DNA of 64,000 nucleotides from Pannonibacter indicus. GTDB lineage: Bacteria; Pseudomonadota; Alphaproteobacteria; Rhizobiales; Stappiaceae. Of this stretch, positions 58,948 to 64,000 are shown piece after piece (the stretch's first letter is position 1; every line of letters begins with the position of its first letter). The notes beneath the pieces were generated by a model. It was not told the DNA's origin. It saw nothing but the letters and a program-made list of their open reading frames with translations, and did not search any database. Both the position numbers and the translations under genes were made by a program. The stretch lies in NCBI RefSeq assembly GCF_001418225.1, contig NZ_LIPT01000009.1, forward strand, positions 62,001 through 126,000. The letters run 5' to 3'.

Positions 58948-59709
58948 ATGGCAGCGCTATCCACAATGGATCTCATCGCCCTTGGCATTTTTCTGGCCAC
59001 CTGGCTCAGCTTCAACATCCTCGTGGAACTATCCCCCTTGCGGGAACGCACCTTGTCCAAAATGATGGAGGAGTACCGCTTCGCCTGGATGCGGACCATG
59101 GCACTGCGCCAGGTGCGGATCATGGACACGGCAATCCTGACCGGGCTGCAGCAGGGTACCAGCTTCTTTGCCTCCACCGCCCTTCTGGCGATCGGCGGCT
59201 CCTTCACTCTGCTGAATGGCACGGAGCGTATCCTGCAGGTCGCAGGCGATCTCTCGGTGCCGATCGAATACAATCGCACCGTCTGGGAAATCAAGGTGAT
59301 CGGCCTGATGCTGATCTTCGCCTATGCCTTCTTCAAGTTCGGCTGGGCCTACAGGCTGTTCAACTACTCCAGCATCGTCATGGGGTCGGTGCCGGACGCG
59401 GTCACGGGCGACAAGGACCTGATCTTGAACACCTCCTACAAGGCCGCCCGGTTGAATGCGCTGGCAGGACGGCATTTCAACCGGGGTCAGAGGGCCCTGT
59501 TTTTCTCCATCGGCTTCCTCGGCTGGCTGGCAGGCCCGTGGGGCCTGATCATCACCACTGTCTCCGTTGTCGCCGTGCTGCTGCGCCGTCAGTTCGCGTC
59601 GAATGCCCGCACGGCTGTCATGGCATCGCTGCAGGGACTTGCCGCGCAGGGAGAACGGTCAAGTGGCGGGGAGAAGACCGAAACCGGCTCGTCGAACCCC
59701 TTCACATAA
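58948..59709 (+). CDS. DUF599 membrane protein
   Basis: Encodes 253 aa with about four transmembrane helices. DLIALGIFLATWLSFNILVE opens the first helix, and the conserved DUF599 region includes ERTLSKMMEEYRFAWMRTMA (about 33-52) and GTSFFASTALLAIGGSFTLL (about 70-89), then FAYAFFKFGWAYRLFNYSSI (about 128). Function unknown. Its 3' end overlaps the cyclase gene on the other strand by 121 bp, giving a Gly/Ser-rich hydrophilic tail. The 263-bp gap upstream (58685-58947) holds its promoter. Confidence 0.87.
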   Translation: MAALSTMDLIALGIFLATWLSFNILVELSPLRERTLSKMMEEYRFAWMRTMALRQVRIMDTAILTGLQQGTSFFASTALLAIGGSFTLLNGTERILQVAGDLSVPIEYNRTVWEIKVIGLMLIFAYAFFKFGWAYRLFNYSSIVMGSVPDAVTGDKDLILNTSYKAARLNALAGRHFNRGQRALFFSIGFLGWLAGPWGLIITTVSVVAVLLRRQFASNARTAVMASLQGLAAQGERSSGGEKTETGSSNPFT

Positions 59710-60836
59710 TAGGTGCCGACCTTTCCGCTCTGGCACCCCAGCATTCCGGCAACCGTCTCCGAGGCGAGGATTTCCCGGTCGAGAGCCTTGGCAAGGCCGG
59801 CAATGCGCGAGGCGAGATTGACGGCCGGGCCGACGACCGTGAAATCCAGCCGCGTTTCGCTGCCCACATTGCCGAAGAACACATCACCGGCATGCAGTGC
59901 GATGCTCACGTTGATTGCCGGCGTTTCGGCACAGCAATTGCGGTTCACTTCCGCGATGCGCATCACGGCCTCCTGTGCCGCCAAAACAGCACGCCGCGAG
60001 GCCTCCTGCGCCTCATCCGCGGACTCATAGGGAAAGATCGCCATCACCTCGTCACCGATGAACTTCAGCACTTCCCCCCCTTGCGCCTCGACGGCAGATG
60101 CCATCGCGCCAAAATAGGTGTTGAGCAGTTCGATCAGCTTTTCACCCGGCAGCCGGTTGGAAAGGGTCGTGAAGCCGCGCAGATCGGCGAAGCTGATCAC
60201 GGCGGAGATCAGTTCGCCGCCGCCGCGCTTGATACTGCCCTGCAGCACGCGGGATCCGGCGCGCGGCCCGACATAGGTGTCGAGCAGCGTTGACGCCGTG
60301 CGGCGCAGGGTGTTGAGTTCGCAGATCAGCCCCAGCGGCCGGGCGATGGACTCAAACACGGCAAGATGAGCGGGCGTAAACCCGGCTTCAGAACGTGTTG
60401 CCAGCGTAAGGGCTTTGTTGGTGCCGTCCGAGAAGGGCAGCGGCATGGCGATATAGTCCTTGAAGCCCCCGTCCCGCAGTTCGGGAAGAATGCCGTATTC
60501 GCCCTCTTCCGGCTCCGGCGTGACCCGGATACGGACGGAACGGCCTTCCACATAGACAACCTTCAGCGGGCTGCGGTCATAGGATGCCTGCAGATCCGGC
60601 GCTTCCATGTAGCGGCGCAGCTCCGTGTGGCCGTCACTGGTCCACAGGGCGCTTTCCGCCCGAACATTGGGATGCAGCAATGCAATGCCGGTGCTGATCC
60701 TGTCGACCGGAATGCGCGCTTCCCGAAGGCGCTGGCCCAGATGGCGGACCAGCTCCTGACTGTCCTGCACCTCGACCGCTTCGCCATAAAGCCACTGAAT
60801 GATGTCAGCCGCAGCAAGCGGCGCCTCGAAAGACAT
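59589..60836 (-). CDS. Class III adenylate/guanylate cyclase with N-terminal sensor domain
   Basis: Encodes 415 aa. The N-terminal ~200 residues look GAF-like (TSDGHTELRRYMEAPDLQAS and the later FKDYIAMPLPFSDGTNKALT). The C-terminal catalytic domain (about 205-400) has the metal Asp residues in VISFADLRGFTTL and VLKFIGDEVMAIF, and the purine-recognition and transition-state residues in LDFTVVGPAVNLASRI. The Lys/Asp pair indicates adenylate rather than guanylate specificity. No membrane helix. Signal sensed unknown. Ends inside the DUF599 gene on the opposite strand. Confidence 0.88.
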   Translation of the reverse strand: MSFEAPLAAADIIQWLYGEAVEVQDSQELVRHLGQRLREARIPVDRISTGIALLHPNVRAESALWTSDGHTELRRYMEAPDLQASYDRSPLKVVYVEGRSVRIRVTPEPEEGEYGILPELRDGGFKDYIAMPLPFSDGTNKALTLATRSEAGFTPAHLAVFESIARPLGLICELNTLRRTASTLLDTYVGPRAGSRVLQGSIKRGGGELISAVISFADLRGFTTLSNRLPGEKLIELLNTYFGAMASAVEAQGGEVLKFIGDEVMAIFPYESADEAQEASRRAVLAAQEAVMRIAEVNRNCCAETPAINVSIALHAGDVFFGNVGSETRLDFTVVGPAVNLASRIAGLAKALDREILASETVAGMLGCQSGKVGTYYVKGFDEPVSVFSPPLDRSPCAASPCSDAMTAVRAFDAN

Positions 60837-60932
60837 CGGAGTCTCCGTATCCGGCTATCAAGTCTTGAAGATAGGAGCCCGGAGCCGCGTTGGGAAGATT
60901 GCTTGTGCTTCACCAGTGCGTTCACACCGGCT

Positions 60933-61760
60933 CTACAGATCCTCAGGTGAGGGGAACAGGGACGAACTGCGCCCGCTCATCCAGTAGACGGCGAGGCCAA
61001 CCCATTCCTTGACGGCGATATCCACCCGCAGGAACCCCTCGGACGAGGACCCGAACGGGCGCCAGATATCCTGCGGACCACGGGTGCGCCAGTCGACAGG
61101 ATAGGCGATGACACCTTCCCAGCCCGCTTGCCGGAACACGCCCATGGCGCGCGGCATGTGATAGGCAGACGTCACCAGCAGGAACTTTTCGCCCGGCTGC
61201 GGCGACAGCAGAGCCCGTGTTTCCACCGCGTTCTGCCAGGTGTTGCGCGAGCGGTCCTCCATCACGATCCGTTCCGGATCGATGCCGAAGCCTTCAAACA
61301 CACGCTCCGCCGCAACCGCCTCGGTGGTGGCATTGGCAAAGAGCAGGCCCTCCCCGCCCGAATGGACGACCTTCGCCTGCGGATAGCGCCGCGCCAGTTC
61401 CGGCACCACAGTGAGCCGTTCCGCCGCCATGGTGATGCCCGGATAAGGCCGGGAGCTTGAAACCGTCGTGTCGAGGGCACCTCCCAGAACAATGATGGCG
61501 CTCACCTCGTCCGGCAGCATTTCAGGTGCGGGAAATCTGTCCTCCAGCGGAACGGTGATCATGTTGCCGAAGGGCGAAAGGCCAACCAGAACATAGAGGA
61601 GGATGCCGGTCCCGTTGAGAAAAATCCCGAACTTGCGCAGGCGGGAGACGAGCAGGCAGAGAAAACCGGCGCCGAAAACGAGCAGGATGAAATTCGACGG
61701 ACGCATGAAGAAGAAGGCAATCTTGGAAAGATAGAAAAATACGTTCTCAGCCAGTTCCAT
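60933..61760 (-). CDS. YdcF/ElyC-family envelope protein (DUF218)
   Basis: Encodes 275 aa. One or two N-terminal helices (IAFFFMRPSNFILLVFGAGF and a following hydrophobic segment) anchor a DUF218 domain (about 85-250) with SAIIVLGGALDTTVSSSRPY, ARRYPQAKVVHSGGEGLLFA, MEDRSRNTWQNAVETRALL and LLVTSAYHMPRAMGVFRQAG. ElyC and SanA relatives affect peptidoglycan and lipid-carrier processes in E. coli. The ATG at 61760 (MELAEN) has a GAGGCG ribosome site; an upstream ATG at 61814 gives a less typical N-terminus. Confidence 0.88.
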   Translation of the reverse strand: MELAENVFFYLSKIAFFFMRPSNFILLVFGAGFLCLLVSRLRKFGIFLNGTGILLYVLVGLSPFGNMITVPLEDRFPAPEMLPDEVSAIIVLGGALDTTVSSSRPYPGITMAAERLTVVPELARRYPQAKVVHSGGEGLLFANATTEAVAAERVFEGFGIDPERIVMEDRSRNTWQNAVETRALLSPQPGEKFLLVTSAYHMPRAMGVFRQAGWEGVIAYPVDWRTRGPQDIWRPFGSSSEGFLRVDIAVKEWVGLAVYWMSGRSSSLFPSPEDL

Positions 61761-62001
61761 GTCCGCGTCCGCCTCGATCCTGTTGACCGCCCCGCGCCGC
61801 TTGTAGCGCATCACACCGGCCGCTGCATGGCAAAAACCTCAAGACGAGGGGTGATCCCCGGCCCTGGCGCGTCTCATCCTGTCATTTCTTACAATTTCGA
61901 TGGATTGCTGCAAGCCGTGACCCAGATCACAGGCCCGTGAAGCTGCCTGACGCACTCTGACACCCGGCTGGAGACAGAGCATCTCAGCAAGGGGCAGAGA
62001 C

Positions 62002-62409
62002 ATGACACTTTATATCGAACTGGGCGGACGTTCCGTCATCAAGCGCGCGGTGCGGCAGGTCGTGAACGCACGCAGCGGGAGCCAGTCAGGCATCAGCGGC
62101 ATGTTCACGCCACAGCAGACTGCGCAGGCCAGTGAAGATCTGACCGAGTTCCTGACCTTTCTCTTCGGCGGCTCGCCAATCTATGAAGGTCCGGCCATTC
62201 ATCTGTTCTTTTCCTGCCTCTGCACGTCCCATGCGGCCTTCGATGAGGTAAGGGACCTGTTCACGCGGGAGCTGACGCTGCGCCCGCAAACGGCCGGATT
62301 GCGGCCACAGGTGCATGCCGCGCTGGAACAGATCCGCCACCATGCCGTGCGCCAGCCGCATCCAGCGCGTGCGCAGGAGAGGCCGCAGTTTCAGGCGCGA
62401 TCCTTCTGA
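62002..62409 (+). CDS. Small protein with truncated-haemoglobin-like pattern lacking haem ligands
   Basis: Encodes 135 aa. MTLYIELGGRSVIKRAV at the N-terminus and LTEFLTFLFGGSPIYEGPAI (about 47-66) resemble group I truncated haemoglobins. The residue aligned with proximal His F8 is Phe70 (His67 is nearby), and the B10 Tyr position is Val. It may therefore not bind haem in the usual way. The last ~20 residues, HPARAQERPQFQARSF, are an unstructured tail. A GGGGCAGAG precedes the ATG. It stands alone between ydcF-like and clpP genes. Family assignment is moderate. Confidence 0.55.
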   Translation: MTLYIELGGRSVIKRAVRQVVNARSGSQSGISGMFTPQQTAQASEDLTEFLTFLFGGSPIYEGPAIHLFFSCLCTSHAAFDEVRDLFTRELTLRPQTAGLRPQVHAALEQIRHHAVRQPHPARAQERPQFQARSF

Positions 62410-62426
62410 CCTTTTGTCCGCAATGC

Positions 62427-62456
62427 AAAAAGCCGCCGGCATAACCGGCGGCTTTC
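62427..62456 (-). terminator. Terminator downstream of clpP
   Basis: AAGCCGCCGG and CCGGCGGCTT pair perfectly around five bases, with TTTTTGC on the minus strand; between convergent genes, and possibly used in both directions. Confidence 0.92.
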
Positions 62457-62479
62457 GCATGTCATGGGCATAAACCAGA

Positions 62480-63094
62480 TTACTTCAATTCATCAGCGCT
62501 GCTGACGACCTTGCCGACGAGGCCGTAGGCGATGCCTTCTTCCGGGCTCATCCAGTAGTCGCGGTCGGTGTCCTTTTCGATGCGCTCGATCGGCTGGCCG
62601 GTGGCATCGGCAAAGATCTGATTCAGGCGGTCGCGCATCTTGATGATTTCGCGGGCCTGGATCTCGATGTCGGTCGCCATGCCGCCAGCGCCGCCGGACG
62701 GTTGATGCAGCAGGAAACGGGTGTTCTTGGTGCAGTAGCGGCGCTCTTTCGGCACCGACACGTAGATCAGCGCGCCAGCACTTGCCACCCAGCCCATGCC
62801 GAGGATACGCACCTGCGGACGGATGAAGCGGATGGTGTCGTGGATCATGTCGCCGGATTCGACGTGGCCGCCGGGCGAAGAGACGATCACCGTGATCGGG
62901 TCGCTGGAAACCTGAGCCAGGGCCAGCAGGCGTGCGCAGACGTCACGGGCCAGTTCCTGGGTGATCGGCCCGGTGATGAGGACGGTGCGCGCATCGAACA
63001 GATGCTTGTCGACCTGAACCGACTGCGGCGTCCTGGTCTTCTCGTCCTCGTCGTCATCGAGGCGGGCCGGCACCGGATTCATATAATTGCTCAT
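62480..63094 (-). CDS. clpP: ATP-dependent Clp protease proteolytic subunit (ClpP-like)
   Basis: Encodes 204 aa. The serine-protease triad is Ser105 ([13 protein letters not shown]), His130 (FLLHQPSGG) and Asp179 (DTDRDYWMS). The acidic N-terminal segment [10 protein letters not shown] and GLVGKV in place of the usual GLVDKV mark it as a divergent paralogue; many Alphaproteobacteria carry a clpP apart from clpX, as here. It would degrade proteins fed by ClpA or ClpX. The ATG at 63094 has GGAG 11 bases upstream and replaces a longer non-conserved N-terminus. Confidence 0.9.
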   Translation of the reverse strand: MSNYMNPVPARLDDDEDEKTRTPQSVQVDKHLFDARTVLITGPITQELARDVCARLLALAQVSSDPITVIVSSPGGHVESGDMIHDTIRFIRPQVRILGMGWVASAGALIYVSVPKERRYCTKNTRFLLHQPSGGAGGMATDIEIQAREIIKMRDRLNQIFADATGQPIERIEKDTDRDYWMSPEEGIAYGLVGKVVSSADELK

Positions 63095-63242
63095 GCGCAG
63101 GAAAGCTCCATTGTCACGGTGCGCCGGCAAGGCCGGCACAGGTTCTCATAGGCCCATACTTAAGCGAAGCGCTGCCGCCCCGCAATGAAGACACGCATTT
63201 AGACACACAAGGGTTATCAACTGGGCAACAACAGCGGCGTCT

Positions 63243-63998
63243 TCATGATTGCGCGCCTGGCGCATAGTCACCGGCACCGGCCGCTGCGATGGCTGGGGAC
63301 GGCGCGGTGCCCTTGCCGCCTGCAGCATCTTTGCCGTGCAGGCCTTCCACCTCGACACAATCGCGCCCCTTGCGTTTTGCGGCATAAAGCGCACAGTCCG
63401 CGCGCTGCAGCAGCCCATTCACATCGGCGGTGGTCACCGGCATGATGCCTATTCCGGCGGAGACGGTGATCCTGAAATCGGGGGTGCCGCCAAGCATGGA
63501 CAGAACGCGCGTATGCACGCGAAGCCCTTCGGCCAGGCCATATGCTGCAAGTGCGGCATCTCCCGTCAGCAGGCAGGCAAATTCCTCGCCGCCGATGCGG
63601 CCGGTCAACCCGTGCGGCCCCAGACGGTCCCGCATCAGCTGGCTGAAGGCCTGCAGCACCGAATCCCCGCCTGCATGGCCGAAACGGTCGTTAACGGCCT
63701 TGAAGTGATCAAGGTCGCACAGGATCATGCAGACAGGCGTTCCATCCCGGCGGGCCGTCTCAAGGGCAACCGCGGCAGCACGGCGGAATGCCCCCCGGTT
63801 CAACAGACCGGTGAGAACGTCCTCCTCCGCCTCACGCCGCAAATTCTGCAATTGCCCGTCGCGGAAGAGCATTGTGCTGGCCAGAATGGCAGCGGAGGAC
63901 AGGAGGATCGCCACCAGAAACTGCAGGACACTGCCCTGTGCGCCAAGACTGGAGAAATACTCCGTGGTCTCCGGCGCGCTGATCAGGAGCACCATCCG
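63243..63998 (-). CDS. GGDEF-domain diguanylate cyclase, 5' end outside the window
   Basis: At least 251 residues; the frame is open to the window edge. A hydrophobic segment (VLQFLVAILLSSAAILAS) precedes a GGDEF domain that starts at EEDVLTGLLNRGAFRRA and contains CDLDHFKAVNDRFGHAGGDS and the active-site loop GRIGGEEFACLL. GGEEF is a catalytically competent form. The inhibitory RxxD site five residues upstream reads GPHG, so c-di-GMP feedback inhibition is probably absent. A ~30-residue Ala/Gly-rich tail follows. Expected to make c-di-GMP at the membrane. Confidence 0.88.
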   Translation of the reverse strand, partial: RMVLLISAPETTEYFSSLGAQGSVLQFLVAILLSSAAILASTMLFRDGQLQNLRREAEEDVLTGLLNRGAFRRAAAVALETARRDGTPVCMILCDLDHFKAVNDRFGHAGGDSVLQAFSQLMRDRLGPHGLTGRIGGEEFACLLTGDAALAAYGLAEGLRVHTRVLSMLGGTPDFRITVSAGIGIMPVTTADVNGLLQRADCALYAAKRKGRDCVEVEGLHGKDAAGGKGTAPSPAIAAAGAGDYAPGAQS

Positions 63999-64000
63999 GG

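Overview
GC-rich chromosomal DNA of an alphaproteobacterium, most probably Hyphomicrobiales (Rhizobiales), perhaps Stappiaceae-like. The evidence is a set of alphaproteobacterial genes: divK / DUF3572 / HAD / dinB, an EipB-like DUF1849 periplasmic protein, phasin-clpS-clpA beside a SPOR-tailed D,D-carboxypeptidase, DUF1489, and a 44-aa aa3 cytochrome oxidase subunit IV. Family-level placement is inference. No rRNA, tRNA, phage, IS or CRISPR was seen.

Layout. (1) 0-6.2 kb: gene end, MFS transporter with a tandem-repeat loop, nitronate monooxygenase-like flavoprotein, and an overlapping amino-sugar operon (N-acetylglucosamine kinase, GntR regulator, SIS-type deaminase, NagA) behind a GntR-like operator. 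(2) 6.6-15 kb: AraC regulator divergent from a sugar ABC transporter and two pectin hydrolases (GH28, GH105), apparently for imported pectic oligomers. (3) 15.2-27.6 kb: IclR regulator and ABC ATPase divergent from a galactoside operon (binding protein, two permeases, alpha-galactosidase GH36, SDR dehydrogenase, KDGal kinase, KDPGal aldolase, SMP-30 lactonase, beta-galactosidase GH42), a De Ley-Doudoroff route without its dehydratase. (4) 28-37.6 kb: housekeeping block (divK, dinB, eipB-like, RidA, GDPD, GNAT, HIT, AzlCD) and a ParDE pair with a frameshifted toxin. (5) 37.7-50.2 kb: glycine-betaine/one-carbon block. sdaA, gbcAB, a dimethylglycine dehydrogenase-like gene, a GlxA-type regulator and purU are intact. 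The sarcosine oxidase genes, serine hydroxymethyltransferase and a second GlxA-type regulator are broken by deletions and frameshifts. (6) 50.3-64 kb: clpA, clpS, phasin, D,D-carboxypeptidase, J-domain membrane protein, DUF1489, NAD-epimerase, COX subunit IV, DUF599, class III cyclase, YdcF, a globin-like protein, ClpP and a GGDEF protein cut by the window end.

How it fits together. Three sugar loci each pair their own regulator with uptake and catabolism, typical of a plant- or algae-associated heterotroph. The betaine block would take betaine to dimethylglycine (GbcAB) and then to sarcosine. PurU would recycle the formyl-tetrahydrofolate released by demethylation, and SdaA would take serine to pyruvate, but the sarcosine-to-glycine-to-serine middle of the path is broken here. 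A short box, consensus near TGNCGCAAAT, lies upstream of soxB, the DMGDH-like gene and purU, with a weaker match before gbcA, and may be the operator of the GlxA-type regulator.

The most notable observations are the selective decay of the sarcosine branch, the shared box, the 8-bp duplication breaking parE, an SDR with Asn in place of its catalytic Lys, a globin-like protein without the usual haem ligands, and several dispersed intergenic repeats. I did not find a clearly new multi-gene system.
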